The notes under the pieces are model-generated. The model did not search any database, was not told the DNA's origin, and saw nothing but the letters and a program-made list of their open reading frames with translations. 47,813 nucleotides of DNA from UBA1361 sp041656375. Its GTDB lineage: Bacteria; Bacillota_I; Bacilli_A; RFN20; CAG-826. The DNA lies in NCBI GenBank assembly GCA_964410505.1, contig CAYPGR010000007.1:1-47813 (forward strand), read 5' to 3'. Positions 33,057 through 41,801 of this stretch are shown here, piece by piece (the first letter of the stretch is position 1; each line of letters begins with the position of its first letter). The position numbers were made by a program, and so were the translations under genes.

Positions 33057-34061
33057 TTATTTCTTTAGGGTAATTTCGTATATTTCTAAGAGTTTTTTTC
33101 CGATATTTTTAATATCGCGTTCTTTGGCGACTTGGTAGCCCTTTTCCCGGGTGTCAGTGGCTTTCTTATTCATAATGTCATCAATCAGGGTAATGAATTC
33201 ATCATTTGATTTTCCTTTAAAGCAATTGATGCCGTGTTCGAGCCATACGTCATAAACTGGGATGTCGCGAACAATGACGGGACATTTAGAGGCAAGGGCT
33301 TCAAGGACCACGATTCCTTCTGTTTCTTCGTAGGTTGGGAAGAAGAAGACATCGGCTGAGGCATAGGCTCCTTCAATGATATCACCGGCAATGTAGCCCG
33401 GCATGATGACGTTTGCGGGTTTATGTTTGATGGCTTTTCTGATTTTACGACTGAGGAGTGATTTTGGGGTGTGACCAAACCAAATAAAAGTATAGTCGGG
33501 ACGACTTTTGGCAATTTCAATTAAATCATGAAGTCCTTTGCGGGCAAAGTAGAGGCCCACTGTCATGACGACCTTTTGGTCGGGTTTGAGATTAAAAAAG
33601 GCGCGGAACTTTTCGACTTTATCACGATTTTCAATATTAAAACGTGACAAATCAATGCCGTTAGAAAGTGGATAGATATCGCGCTTTAAGCCGTACGTAT
33701 CCAGTAACCTTTTCGAATAAGGGGTGGGGGTGATTAAGACATCACCAAGGCGATAGGCGGCTTTAATATATAACTTAAAGAAAGGGGCGATTTGATTGGA
33801 GAATAAAAATGAGTTTTCAAAATCTTCTTTGGTTGAATGGGCGTGGAAGACAACTTTTTTTCCGTGGCGATGGGCGCGTTTTGCCATCCGCCAGGATGCT
33901 TGATCAATCGTATTGATATGAACTAAGTCATAATCTTCCTTTGGGTTTGTTGTAAAAGGGACCCCGGCTTCTGTTAGTGCTTTCACTTGGTGGCGCATAG
34001 CCCGACCAATCCCCGACTTATCGTAAAGTTTTTGTTTTTTATTAAATAATAATACTTTCAT
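33057..34061 (-). CDS. GT4 glycosyltransferase (glycolipid type)
   Basis: This 334-aa GT-B enzyme begins with LLFNKKQKLYDKSGIGRAMRHQ and has the nucleotide-sugar domain VVMTVGLYFARKGLHDLIEIA, VIMPGYI, and the E-x7-E motif region PTYEETEGIVVLEALASK. It resembles processive diacylglycerol glucosyltransferases of wall-less bacteria, which make membrane glycolipids, but donor and acceptor are not visible in sequence. GAGGT sits 9 nt before the ATG. It is convergent with licD, pointing to a small surface-glycolipid locus. Confidence 0.88.
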   Translation of the reverse strand: MKVLLFNKKQKLYDKSGIGRAMRHQVKALTEAGVPFTTNPKEDYDLVHINTIDQASWRMAKRAHRHGKKVVFHAHSTKEDFENSFLFSNQIAPFFKLYIKAAYRLGDVLITPTPYSKRLLDTYGLKRDIYPLSNGIDLSRFNIENRDKVEKFRAFFNLKPDQKVVMTVGLYFARKGLHDLIEIAKSRPDYTFIWFGHTPKSLLSRKIRKAIKHKPANVIMPGYIAGDIIEGAYASADVFFFPTYEETEGIVVLEALASKCPVIVRDIPVYDVWLEHGINCFKGKSNDEFITLIDDIMNKKATDTREKGYQVAKERDIKNIGKKLLEIYEITLKK

Positions 34062-34153
34062 TAAAGATACCTCATTTCGCTCTTATTTTATCATAGTCAG
34101 AAGAGAATATTCTTGCCTTACTAAAAAGGGCTGAAAATGGGTTATTTCGAGCA

Positions 34154-34162
34154 TGTTATAAT
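34154..34162 (+). promoter_or_regulatory. Extended -10 giving a leaderless ogt mRNA
   Basis: TG-T-TATAAT ends at 34162, exactly 7 nt before ATG 34170, with no Shine-Dalgarno between. Confidence 0.65.
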
Positions 34163-34169
34163 ATAAACA

Positions 34170-34703
34170 ATGAAAGATAAAAAACAAGATTTATTTGTGT
34201 GTCATAGCATCTACGCTTCGCCCCTTGGCAACATTACCATGGTGAGTGATGGGACCTTTTTAACGGGTTTGGTTCTACCTAATCAAGGCGTACTGACCGC
34301 ACCAAATATAACAGTAAAAGCGGATCATCTTGATATATTTAAGCTCACAAAGAACTACCTTGACGCGTATTTTAAGGGTGAAAAACATCTAATTGTCCCG
34401 CCGCTCCGCTTGAAAGGGACCCCTTTTCAGGAATTAGTGTGGTTCAGTCTGCTTGAACTCCCCTATGGTAGTTTAATCACATATGGTGAGCTCGCAAAAA
34501 TGATGGCAAGCAAACGGGGATTAGCTAAAATGTCCAGTCAAGCAATCGGCCAGGCTGTCGGCCGCAATCCCATTTCTATTGTTATTCCTTGCCACCGCGT
34601 GATTGGGGCAAATAACCACCTTATCGGTTACGGTGGGGGGCTTATTTTAAAACGAAAGTTATTAAGCATAGAAGGTCATGATATAAATCGATACGTTGGT
34701 TAA
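34170..34703 (+). CDS. ogt: Methylated-DNA--protein-cysteine methyltransferase
   Basis: This 177-aa protein removes O6-methyl groups from guanine in DNA by transferring them to its active-site cysteine, C141 in IVIPCHRVIG. The preceding PFQELVWFSLLELPYGSLITYGELA block and the GYGGGLILKRKLLSIEG tail are standard for Ogt/MGMT. It stands alone with its own promoter and probably lacks a leader. Confidence 0.95.
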   Translation: MKDKKQDLFVCHSIYASPLGNITMVSDGTFLTGLVLPNQGVLTAPNITVKADHLDIFKLTKNYLDAYFKGEKHLIVPPLRLKGTPFQELVWFSLLELPYGSLITYGELAKMMASKRGLAKMSSQAIGQAVGRNPISIVIPCHRVIGANNHLIGYGGGLILKRKLLSIEGHDINRYVG

Positions 34704-34764
34704 ATATGAATGTATGCTCATATTCCACTTGTTTAAATTATTTCCTCGCATATTATTTCTCTTG

Positions 34765-34778
34765 TGTAAACGCTTACA
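34765..34778. promoter_or_regulatory. cre (CcpA) operator over the -35 of the nucleoside importer operon
   Basis: TGTAAACGCTTACA matches the 14-nt cre consensus TGWAANCGNTNWCA at every position. It overlaps the probable -35 (TTGTGT, 34762-34767); a -10 TATATT lies at 34784-34789. A CcpA-type repressor bound here would shut the importer down on preferred sugars. Confidence 0.85.
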
Positions 34779-34821
34779 TGTGTTATATTAAATATAGACC
34801 ACACATATAAGGAGGAAAAAT

Positions 34822-35931
34822 ATGAGAAAAGCTTTTGTCGCTGTATTTATTGCCGCGCTAGCTGCCACACTTGCGTCATGTGGCAAAAAGACGTACGAAC
34901 TCGCGTTGATTACCGACGTCGGTACTATCAATGACAAGTCGTTCAACCAAGGTGCTTGGGAAGGAATGGAAGCTTATGCTAAAGACAATGAAATTAGCTA
35001 TAAGTACTACCAACCAACGAGCAAAAAGACGGATGACTATATTGAATCCGCCGAAGGTGCTATTAAAAATGGTGCTAAGATTGTCGTCACCCCTGGTTTC
35101 TTGTTTGAAAATGCTGTCTGGGTCTTACAAGATCGTTACCCAGAAGTCAAATTCATTATCTTAGACGGTTCACCACATAACGTTACAGACTGGGATACCA
35201 TGTCAACAATCGATGACGGTGAAGCAAACTTTGATGTGAATGATAACGTCTTCCCAATCTTCTATGCTGAACAAGAAGCTGGCTTCTATGCTGGTTATGC
35301 TGCCGTTAAAGACGGGTTACGTAAACTTGGCTTTATGGGTGGAATGAGTGTTCCAGCTGTCGTCCGTTTTGGTTTAGGTTACATTGAAGGCGCAAAATAC
35401 GCCGCTGAAGAACTTGAACTTGCTGACGGTGCTGTCTCCATGAAGTATATGTATCTTAACTCCTTTGCTCCAGATGCCGCTCACCAAACCAAAGCGTCCG
35501 CTTGGTACGGAACTGGAACTGATGTTATCTTTGCCGCTGCAGGTGGTGCTGGTAACTCTGTTATGAAAGCTGCCGAAGGCGCAACCACCGGATCAGTCAA
35601 AAAATGGGTGATCGGTGTTGACGTTGACCAAAAGGCAGAATCTACAACCGTTTTAACATCCGCCATGAAAGAATTAGCAAACTCTGTCTACCAAACCTTA
35701 GAAGGCATCTATGATGACAACGCGGTTGGTGGCGAAGCTGCAAACCTTGATTCTAAAGTTGATGGTGTTGGCTTACCAGAAGATTTCTCCCGTTTCACCA
35801 ACTTCACCAAAGCACAATACGACGCCGTATTTGCCAAAGTCGTTGCTGAAGAAATTGAAATCGTTAGCGATATCGCGACTAACGTCGTCGAACTTGGTGG
35901 TAGTGTTGTTACTGTCACCCTCGAAGAATAA
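34822..35931 (+). CDS. BMP-family nucleoside-binding lipoprotein
   Basis: This 369-aa lipoprotein (lipobox LASC, C20) belongs to the PnrA/TmpC/BmpA family of purine nucleoside binding proteins. ALITDVGTINDKSFNQGAWEG at the mature start, NGAKIVVTPGFLFENA, and GGMSVPAVVRFGLGYIEGAKYAA are family hallmarks. It captures nucleosides outside the membrane for the ATPase and permeases encoded next. AAGGAGG precedes the ATG. A hairpin at 35954-35979 separates it from the ATPase gene, likely giving more binding protein than transporter. Confidence 0.93.
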   Translation: MRKAFVAVFIAALAATLASCGKKTYELALITDVGTINDKSFNQGAWEGMEAYAKDNEISYKYYQPTSKKTDDYIESAEGAIKNGAKIVVTPGFLFENAVWVLQDRYPEVKFIILDGSPHNVTDWDTMSTIDDGEANFDVNDNVFPIFYAEQEAGFYAGYAAVKDGLRKLGFMGGMSVPAVVRFGLGYIEGAKYAAEELELADGAVSMKYMYLNSFAPDAAHQTKASAWYGTGTDVIFAAAGGAGNSVMKAAEGATTGSVKKWVIGVDVDQKAESTTVLTSAMKELANSVYQTLEGIYDDNAVGGEAANLDSKVDGVGLPEDFSRFTNFTKAQYDAVFAKVVAEEIEIVSDIATNVVELGGSVVTVTLEE

Positions 35932-35953
35932 TCCTTCGATTAATAATTGACTT

Positions 35954-35981
35954 AAGGCCGTGGTATTCACTACGGCCTTTC
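35954..35981 (+). terminator. Terminator or attenuator between BMP and ATPase genes
   Basis: AAGGCCGT (35954-35961) pairs with ACGGCCTT (35972-35979), with an inner GT/AC pair after one mismatch; the T tract is short (TTTCT). Partial termination is likely. Confidence 0.8.
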
Positions 35982-36008
35982 TATTGAAAAATCACTTTTT
36001 TGTGTCTA

Positions 36009-36017
36009 TGTTATAAT
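36009..36017 (+). promoter_or_regulatory. Extended -10 promoter before the nucleoside ATPase
   Basis: TG-T-TATAAT at 36009-36017 suggests the ATPase-permease genes also have their own promoter after the terminator; AAAGGAG follows as ribosome binding site. Confidence 0.55.
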
Positions 36018-36046
36018 TAATCTAAAGTTTAAAAGGAGCCATAATT

Positions 36047-37564
36047 ATGTCCTACGTTATCGAAATGTTGAACATAACGAAAGCCTTTCCTGGCATCATC
36101 GCAAATGACAATGTTACTCTTCAAGTAAAACAAGGAGAAATCCATGCGTTACTCGGCGAAAATGGTGCAGGAAAAAGTACTTTAATGTCCATTTTATTTG
36201 GTCTTTATCAACCCGATGAAGGCATCATTAAAGTGCGGGGTGACGTTGTGCGCATCAAAAGTCCTAACGACGCCAATGATTTACAAATTGGGATGGTACA
36301 CCAACACTTTAAATTAGTGGAAAATTACACCGTATTAGAAAATATTATTTTGGGTCGAGAAGATCGAAAATATGGTTTTTTAACAAAACAAAAAGCTCGT
36401 GAAAAGATACTCTCACTAGCGGAACACTATGGCTTGCATATTGATTTAGACGCAAAAATTGAAGATATTACGGTGGGGATGCAACAACGAGTCGAAATCC
36501 TGAAGATGCTTTACCGCGACGCTGATATTTTAATTTTTGATGAACCGACGGCCGTTTTAACACCGCAAGAAATTTCTGAATTAATGAATAATATGCGGAA
36601 TATGATTAAAGAAGGAAAATCAATCATCTTAATCACGCATAAATTAAATGAAATCAAAAGCGTTGCCGACCGGTGTAGTGTTTTACGTAAAGGGAAATAC
36701 ATTGGCACCGTTGATGTTAAAGATACCTCCATTGAAAAGATGGCCGAGATGATGGTAGGCCGTAAAGTCAGCTTTTATATTGACCGTGATGAAGCGACCC
36801 CAGGGGATGTCATTTTAGAAGTTTCTAACATTAATCATCTAAACGATTTCACCAAACATAATGATTTAAAAGATGTTTCTTTTGAAGTAAGAAGTGGGGA
36901 AATCGTGGTTATCGCTGGGATCGAAGGCAATGGCCAATCGCAACTTGCGGGGGTCATCACCGGTCTTAATAATCCGAGTTCAGGTCAGATCCACTTAAAC
37001 GGGATTGATATTACCCGTAAATCGATTCGACAAAAAACATTGAGCGGGATTAGTCATATTCCGGAAGACCGGCATAAACATGGCCTTGTGCTTGATTTTA
37101 ATCTTGCTGAAAACCTCATTTTACAAACCTACTTTACCGATGAATTTCAAAAGTATGGTTTTTTCAAATTTAAGAAAATTCATGATAAATCTGAGCACTT
37201 AATCGATAATTTTGATATTCGGAGTGCCCAACGAGGAAAAACCCTCATGCGTTCGATGAGCGGTGGCAACCAACAAAAAGCGATTATTGCCCGTGAACTG
37301 AGTCGGCCCATGGATTTAGTGGTGGCCGTTCAACCAACACGCGGCCTTGATGTTGGCGCTATTGAATATATCCACAAACAACTCATTCATTTACGCAATG
37401 AAAAGAAAGCAATTCTTGTCTTTAGTCTCGAACTTGATGAAGTTTTCGCTATTGCCGACCGCATCCTAGTTATGTTTGAAGGACGGATTGTCGCTAATCT
37501 CTTAACCAAAGATACCAATGAAAATGAATTAGGCCTTTATATGTCTGGTTCAAAAGAGGCTTAA
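36047..37564 (+). CDS. Nucleoside ABC transporter ATP-binding protein (YufO/NupA-like)
   Basis: This 505-aa protein contains two ABC ATPase domains. The first has Walker A GENGAGKST (38-46) and Walker B ILIFDEPTAVLTP. The second has a degenerate Walker A (GIEGNGQSQ, lacking the lysine), as usual in the RbsA/YufO class, and signature SMSGGNQQKAIIAREL with VAVQPTRGLDVG. It powers the two permeases that follow. AAAGGAG lies 8 nt before the ATG. The permease starts 1 bp after the stop. Confidence 0.95.
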   Translation: MSYVIEMLNITKAFPGIIANDNVTLQVKQGEIHALLGENGAGKSTLMSILFGLYQPDEGIIKVRGDVVRIKSPNDANDLQIGMVHQHFKLVENYTVLENIILGREDRKYGFLTKQKAREKILSLAEHYGLHIDLDAKIEDITVGMQQRVEILKMLYRDADILIFDEPTAVLTPQEISELMNNMRNMIKEGKSIILITHKLNEIKSVADRCSVLRKGKYIGTVDVKDTSIEKMAEMMVGRKVSFYIDRDEATPGDVILEVSNINHLNDFTKHNDLKDVSFEVRSGEIVVIAGIEGNGQSQLAGVITGLNNPSSGQIHLNGIDITRKSIRQKTLSGISHIPEDRHKHGLVLDFNLAENLILQTYFTDEFQKYGFFKFKKIHDKSEHLIDNFDIRSAQRGKTLMRSMSGGNQQKAIIARELSRPMDLVVAVQPTRGLDVGAIEYIHKQLIHLRNEKKAILVFSLELDEVFAIADRILVMFEGRIVANLLTKDTNENELGLYMSGSKEA

Positions 37565-37565
37565 T

Positions 37566-38735
37566 ATGAAAAAATTTTGGCAAACAAGTGCAGTTGAAAA
37601 AACACTCGCAACCCTGATCTCGATTGTAGCAGGGTTACTCTTTGGTCTTATTATTATGCTGATTATTAATCCTCCAATGGCATTTGGGGGATTAGGCGCG
37701 ATTATTACCGCCGGTTTCTTAGAAGGTGGTTCAAGTATGGGTCGCGTCTTGTTTAACGCGGCCCCGCTTATTATTACAGGTCTCGCCGTTGCTTTTGCGT
37801 TTAAAACCGGTTTATTTAATATCGGGGTTTCTGGTCAACTGATGATTGGCGCCTTTTGTGCCGTTTATGTCGGTGTAAAGTGGAATTTACCACCATCGAT
37901 TCACTGGCTTGTCGCCCTTTTAGCGGGCGTCGTCGGTGGGGCGGTATGGGCGATTATTCCTGCCCTTTTAAAAGCCTTCCGTAATGTCCATGAAGTCGTA
38001 GCGACCATTATGATGAACTATATTGCGATGTATACGTCGAAGATGCTAATTGAAGCCACGATTTACGATACGGTGCGCCAAGAAGCCCAACAAGTCGTAG
38101 TGGGGGCCCGCATTCCAACAATGGGCCTTGATCAACTCTTTGGCTATGACAAAATCAATGGCGGCATCATCATTGCGATTATTGCCGCGATTATCATTTA
38201 TATCTTGCTTGAAAAGACAACCTTTGGGTTCCAACTGAAGGCGGTCGGTTTTAACCGTAATGCGGCGCGCTATGCTGGGGTAAATGACCGTTCCAATATT
38301 GTTTATTCGCTTATCATCTCTGGCGCCCTTGCCGGGTTAGCTGGTGCGGTCATCTATCTTGTCTCTGGAACGGGCATGAAACTTGAAACGAGTTATGTGA
38401 TTTCTCCTTACGGTTTCCAAGGGATTGCCGTTGCCCTTTTAGGGATGTCGAATCCATTAGGGACCTTGGCCGCTGGCTTCTTCTTTGGCTATATTGAAGC
38501 CGCAAACCAAGAACTTCAATCCTGGGACTTTAAACGTGAAATTATTGATATTATCTCTTCTAGCATTATTTACTTCTCAGCCTTCACCTTATTCTTTCAA
38601 AAATACGCTCGCAAGGTGGTGGCGTTCTTTAGTAGCTTTAATAAACCAAAAGGTGATAAAACACCGCCTTCGGGGGGCGAAATAAAACCGAACGATACAT
38701 TAAGTCTTGAAGGAGGACAAGAAAATGGCAAATAG
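37566..38735 (+). CDS. Nucleoside ABC transporter permease (YufP-like)
   Basis: This 389-aa membrane protein of the BPD_transp_2 (RbsC/LivH-like) superfamily has about nine or ten hydrophobic segments, AFAFKTGLFNIGVSGQLMIGA near the N-terminus and GFNRNAARYAGV in the cytoplasmic loop. The C-terminal 30 residues are polar. It forms half of the nucleoside channel and overlaps the second permease gene by 11 bp. Confidence 0.93.
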   Translation: MKKFWQTSAVEKTLATLISIVAGLLFGLIIMLIINPPMAFGGLGAIITAGFLEGGSSMGRVLFNAAPLIITGLAVAFAFKTGLFNIGVSGQLMIGAFCAVYVGVKWNLPPSIHWLVALLAGVVGGAVWAIIPALLKAFRNVHEVVATIMMNYIAMYTSKMLIEATIYDTVRQEAQQVVVGARIPTMGLDQLFGYDKINGGIIIAIIAAIIIYILLEKTTFGFQLKAVGFNRNAARYAGVNDRSNIVYSLIISGALAGLAGAVIYLVSGTGMKLETSYVISPYGFQGIAVALLGMSNPLGTLAAGFFFGYIEAANQELQSWDFKREIIDIISSSIIYFSAFTLFFQKYARKVVAFFSSFNKPKGDKTPPSGGEIKPNDTLSLEGGQENGK

Positions 38736-39837
38736 TAAAATGTTCTTTCAAAACTTGCTCCTTCGCTTAAAGACTTATTTCACGACGAAACGCATTATTA
38801 ACTTTGCGATTGTCATTGTTGCTTATATTCTTTTAGCCATCTTTACCACCGACAATATGTATAGTCTCTTACGGCTCACGCTTTATTCATCGATTCCATT
38901 AGCCTTAGTCGCGATGGGCGGTTTATATAGTGAACGGTCAGGGGTCGTTAACATTGCCCTTGAAGGGATTATGATGTTTGGTGCCTTCGTCGGTATTTTG
39001 GTGCTTCATAATTTACAAGCTAAAAATATTGATGGCCAACATATCTTATTTTTAGCGCTTCTCATCGGCGGTATTGCGGGGTTAGCCTTTTCACTCTTAC
39101 ATGCCTTTGCTTCGATCACAATGAAATCGAACCAAACCATTTCGGGGACAGCACTTAATATGTTAGCCTTAGCACTTGCCTATTTCGTTGGTCGAGCCCT
39201 TAGTTCCGCGGGTACAGAAGAAATTACCTTCCGAGATAATTTCCGCATTCCAAGTATTCCGCTGCTTGAAAATATCCCGTTTTTCGGCCCCATTTTATTC
39301 CAACGGATTTACTTTATCTCCCTTTTTGGTATTCTTCTCTTTGTCGTGATGGCGATTATCGCTTATAAGACAAAGTTTGGCTTACGGCTCCGGGCATGTG
39401 GGGAGAATCCACAAGCGGCAGATGCTGCCGGGATCAATGTCACCCGTATCCGTTATATCGCCGTCCTTATCAGTGGCTTCCTTGCTGGGGTTGGTGGTGT
39501 TTTACTCATCATTCCGACGACGACGAGCTTTAAGGCAAACGTCTATGGCTTTGGGTTCCTCGCCCTTGCCGTCTTAATTAGCGGCCAGTGGAAACCAACA
39601 CGGGTCTTGGTCTTTGCCATCTTCTTTGGTTTACTCCGCTCACTCGCGAACGGGATTGCCCTTGTGCAACAAGATTTTGAAAGCATTCCGTTCTTATATA
39701 ACATTATTCGGGCTTTACCAAAAGATATCTTAGAAATGCTCCCTTACGTTGTGACTCTCGTTGTCTTAGCCTTAACCTCGCTCAAGTCACGCGCCCCGAA
39801 AGCAGCGGGTGAACCATACGACCAAGGAAAACGGTAA
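38725..39837 (+). CDS. Nucleoside ABC transporter permease (YufQ-like)
   Basis: This 370-aa partner permease has the typical YSERSGVVNIALEGIMMFGAF motif and the loop CGENPQAADAAGIN. I chose ATG 38725 because AAGGAGG at 38710-38716 lies 8 nt upstream; the in-frame TTG at 38707 lacks a site. Its start lies within the preceding gene, giving coupling. No clear terminator follows before tRNA-Arg. Confidence 0.93.
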   Translation: MANSKMFFQNLLLRLKTYFTTKRIINFAIVIVAYILLAIFTTDNMYSLLRLTLYSSIPLALVAMGGLYSERSGVVNIALEGIMMFGAFVGILVLHNLQAKNIDGQHILFLALLIGGIAGLAFSLLHAFASITMKSNQTISGTALNMLALALAYFVGRALSSAGTEEITFRDNFRIPSIPLLENIPFFGPILFQRIYFISLFGILLFVVMAIIAYKTKFGLRLRACGENPQAADAAGINVTRIRYIAVLISGFLAGVGGVLLIIPTTTSFKANVYGFGFLALAVLISGQWKPTRVLVFAIFFGLLRSLANGIALVQQDFESIPFLYNIIRALPKDILEMLPYVVTLVVLALTSLKSRAPKAAGEPYDQGKR

Positions 39838-39874
39838 CCAGGTAAAGAAAATTTCTAAAATCCTTTTAAAACAC

Positions 39875-39902
39875 TTGCAAAATGTAGTTTAAACTTTATA
39901 AT
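39875..39902 (+). promoter_or_regulatory. tRNA-Arg promoter
   Basis: -35 TTGCAA (39875-39880), 16-bp spacer and -10 TATAAT (39897-39902), 9 nt before the tRNA. Confidence 0.75.
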
Positions 39903-39911
39903 ACTAATGAT

Positions 39912-39988
39912 GCGGTCATAGCTCAACTGGATAGAGTATCAGACTACGAATCTGAGGGTTGGGAGTTCGAGTCTTCCTGACCGCGCCA
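39912..39988 (+). tRNA. tRNA-Arg (ACG)
   Basis: Acceptor GCGGTCA pairs with TGACCGC, discriminator G and encoded CCA. The anticodon loop CTACGAA closed by TCAGA/TCTGA gives ACG, which after A34 deamination reads CGU, CGC and CGA codons. T-arm has TTCGAGT. It is a single gene with its own promoter and terminator. Confidence 0.96.
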
Positions 39989-39997
39989 TTAGTCATT

Positions 39998-40027
39998 AAA
40001 AATTCCCCTTTGATAGGGGATTTTTTT
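39998..40027 (+). terminator. Intrinsic terminator after tRNA-Arg
   Basis: TCCCC (40004-40008) and GGGGA (40016-40020) with flanking A/T pairs and a run of seven T. Confidence 0.85.
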
Positions 40028-40083
40028 ATGGACTGGCGCGAAGAAAGTTTGTTAATGATATTCCTTCTTTACCTGTCCATGCG

Positions 40084-40092
40084 TGCTATAAT
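40084..40092 (+). promoter_or_regulatory. Extended -10 giving a leaderless GT4 mRNA
   Basis: TG-C-TATAAT ends at 40092, 7 nt before ATG 40100, without a Shine-Dalgarno. Confidence 0.65.
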
Positions 40093-40099
40093 TTGAGAT

Positions 40100-41296
40100 A
40101 TGAATATTACCTTTATGTTATTTTATTTTGAACCCGAAGCACCAACGATTAATTACCTTTATCGGCCGATTTGGGATAAACTTATCGCGATGGGGCACCA
40201 TATTAATATCATTACCCCTAATCCGACGCGTGGCGTCACTTTAGAAGAACAAGCAAAGTATCAAGATATTCGCCATGAAGAACGGGACGGAATGAGTATT
40301 TACCGCGTGCCTTCATATACGTATAAACCAAAAGATTTTTCAAAATATAAATTACTCCGGCGCTATATCAGCGTCTCACGACGCTTAGCGGCCAAACTGA
40401 AACAAATTCCAAGCGATGTTGTGTTTGTGTCTACTAACCCACCGCTTCTTTATAGTTATCTCGTCACTCGTTATTGCGCTAAAAAGAAAATTCCGGTTAT
40501 CTATAATGTCCAAGACATCTATCCTGATAATGTTTTTGATCATAAAACCTTAAAATATAAATTCTTTAACTATTTTCAAATTAAAAGTTTATCCAGGGCG
40601 AGTGACATCATAACGATTAGTGAAACGATGCGCAATACATTACTAAGAAAAGGTGACTTCAATCGTAAGATGAGTGTGATCTATAATTTTGATATTAGTG
40701 AAGTATTGAAGTTAAAAGGAAGCAAAGCACCGCATTTTTTTGATCCTCACCAATTTAATGTTGTTTATGCTGGTAATATTGGGTATGTTCAAGATCTTGA
40801 TGTGATTCTTAGTGCGGCCAAGAAACTTCTCCATAATCCAAAGATATCTTTTCATATTTTTGGCGAAGGGAGTCAGGCGGATCGCATTGCCAAACGAATC
40901 CATGAAGAACATATTGTCAATGCTACTTATTATCCTGCTCACTCTGTTGAAGATAGTGCCCTCTTATATAAATATGCGGATGTTAACCTCATTTCGGTCT
41001 TACCCGGAATTATAGAAACGGCTTTACCGCTTAAAACAGCAAGTTGTATTGCGGCGGGAAAACCCATTATTTTTATTGGCTTAGAAAGTTTTTACCATCA
41101 AGAATCGTGGCCCGAAAATTTCGCACATCTTTATTCCGTCAATTATCGCAATGTTGAAAAACTGGCGGAAACGGTTGAAAAACTATTGCCCACTAAAAAT
41201 CAAGTTCATCATCACACCGATGTCTTATCACTCTTTGATAAAGAAAAGAATGTCCATCAATACGTCAGCGTGATTTCAAAATACTTGAAAAAATAG
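40100..41296 (+). CDS. GT4 glycosyltransferase (WbuB-like)
   Basis: This 398-aa GT-B enzyme resembles the WbuB family of surface-polysaccharide glycosyltransferases: N-terminal FYFEPEAPTINYLYRPIWDKL, VSTNPPLLY, the nucleotide-sugar domain VVYAGNIGYVQDLDVILSAAKKL, FHIFGEGSQADRI and PLKTASCIAAGKPIIF. Sugar and acceptor are unknown. It stands alone between tRNA genes, with a leaderless start. It is not close in sequence to the GT4 at 33057-34061, so they are not recent duplicates. Confidence 0.88.
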   Translation: MNITFMLFYFEPEAPTINYLYRPIWDKLIAMGHHINIITPNPTRGVTLEEQAKYQDIRHEERDGMSIYRVPSYTYKPKDFSKYKLLRRYISVSRRLAAKLKQIPSDVVFVSTNPPLLYSYLVTRYCAKKKIPVIYNVQDIYPDNVFDHKTLKYKFFNYFQIKSLSRASDIITISETMRNTLLRKGDFNRKMSVIYNFDISEVLKLKGSKAPHFFDPHQFNVVYAGNIGYVQDLDVILSAAKKLLHNPKISFHIFGEGSQADRIAKRIHEEHIVNATYYPAHSVEDSALLYKYADVNLISVLPGIIETALPLKTASCIAAGKPIIFIGLESFYHQESWPENFAHLYSVNYRNVEKLAETVEKLLPTKNQVHHHTDVLSLFDKEKNVHQYVSVISKYLKK

Positions 41297-41398
41297 TAGG
41301 ATTCCTCTTAAAACAATCGTCTTATGGTGCGAAGAGAAATAAAAAAGGGCCGCTTTTCTCTTAAATGATCGATCGAATAATTTTTCCGTGATTAACAC

Positions 41399-41427
41399 TT
41401 GATATTCTTTTCTAACTTTGTTAAAAT
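41399..41427 (+). promoter_or_regulatory. Promoter of the five-tRNA cluster
   Basis: -35 TTGATA (41399-41404), 17-bp spacer, -10 TAAAAT (41422-41427), 10 nt before the first tRNA. Confidence 0.75.
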
Positions 41428-41437
41428 ACTCAAGCAT

Positions 41438-41514
41438 CGGGATGTAGCGTAGCTTGGTAGCGCGTCTGTTTTGGGAACAGAAGGTCGCAGGTTCAAATCC
41501 TGTCATCCCGACCA
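41438..41514 (+). tRNA. tRNA-Pro (TGG)
   Basis: Acceptor CGGGATG/CATCCCG, discriminator A and encoded CCA. The anticodon loop TTTGGGA closed by TCTGT/ACAGA gives TGG. First of five tandem tRNAs. Confidence 0.96.
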
Positions 41515-41521
41515 TGTTTTT

Positions 41522-41597
41522 GGGGCCATAGCTCAGCTGGGAGAGCGCTTGCCTTGCACGCATGAGGTCAGGGGTTCGAACCCCCTTGGCTCCACCA
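41522..41597 (+). tRNA. tRNA-Ala (TGC)
   Basis: Acceptor GGGGCCA/TGGCTCC includes a G3-U70 pair, the alanine identity element, followed by A and CCA. Anticodon TGC sits in loop CTTGCAC. Confidence 0.96.
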
Positions 41598-41626
41598 TTA
41601 AATTGCCGATGTCGTCTTACATATGT

Positions 41627-41704
41627 GGCTGAATAGCTCAGTTGGTTCAGAGCAGCTGATTCATACCCAGCAGGTCGGGGGTTCAAATCCCTCTTCAGCT
41701 ACCA
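41627..41704 (+). tRNA. tRNA-Met (CAT), elongator type
   Basis: The anticodon loop TTCATAC gives CAT. The molecule lacks the three G-C pairs and the 1-72 mismatch of initiator tRNA. It is 78 nt, with a 10-nt D-loop (one base longer than usual), a G1-U72 wobble and an A31-C39 mismatch at the top of the anticodon stem. CCA is encoded. Confidence 0.88.
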
Positions 41705-41719
41705 AAATTACATTTAACC

Positions 41720-41795
41720 GGACCCTTAGCTCAATGGTTAGAGCTCCCGGCTCATAACTGGTTGGTTATAGGTTCGAGTCCTATAGGGTCCACCA
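41720..41795 (+). tRNA. tRNA-Ile2 (CAT, lysidine-modified)
   Basis: Acceptor GGACCCT/AGGGTCC with A and CCA. The CAT anticodon lies in loop CTCATAA. The body (CTTAGCTCAATGGTTAGAGC, then CTCATAA and TTGGT) resembles isoleucine-2 tRNA, whose C34 TilS converts to lysidine so that it reads AUA. A methionine tRNA cannot be fully excluded. Confidence 0.85.
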
Positions 41796-41801
41796 TCAAA
41801 C

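Noticed and set aside
41276..41686. 136-aa minus-strand ORF across the tRNA cluster
   Set aside because: It is made of antisense tRNA sequence (reads like MTGFEPATFCSQNRRATKL), a common false protein prediction over tRNA genes.
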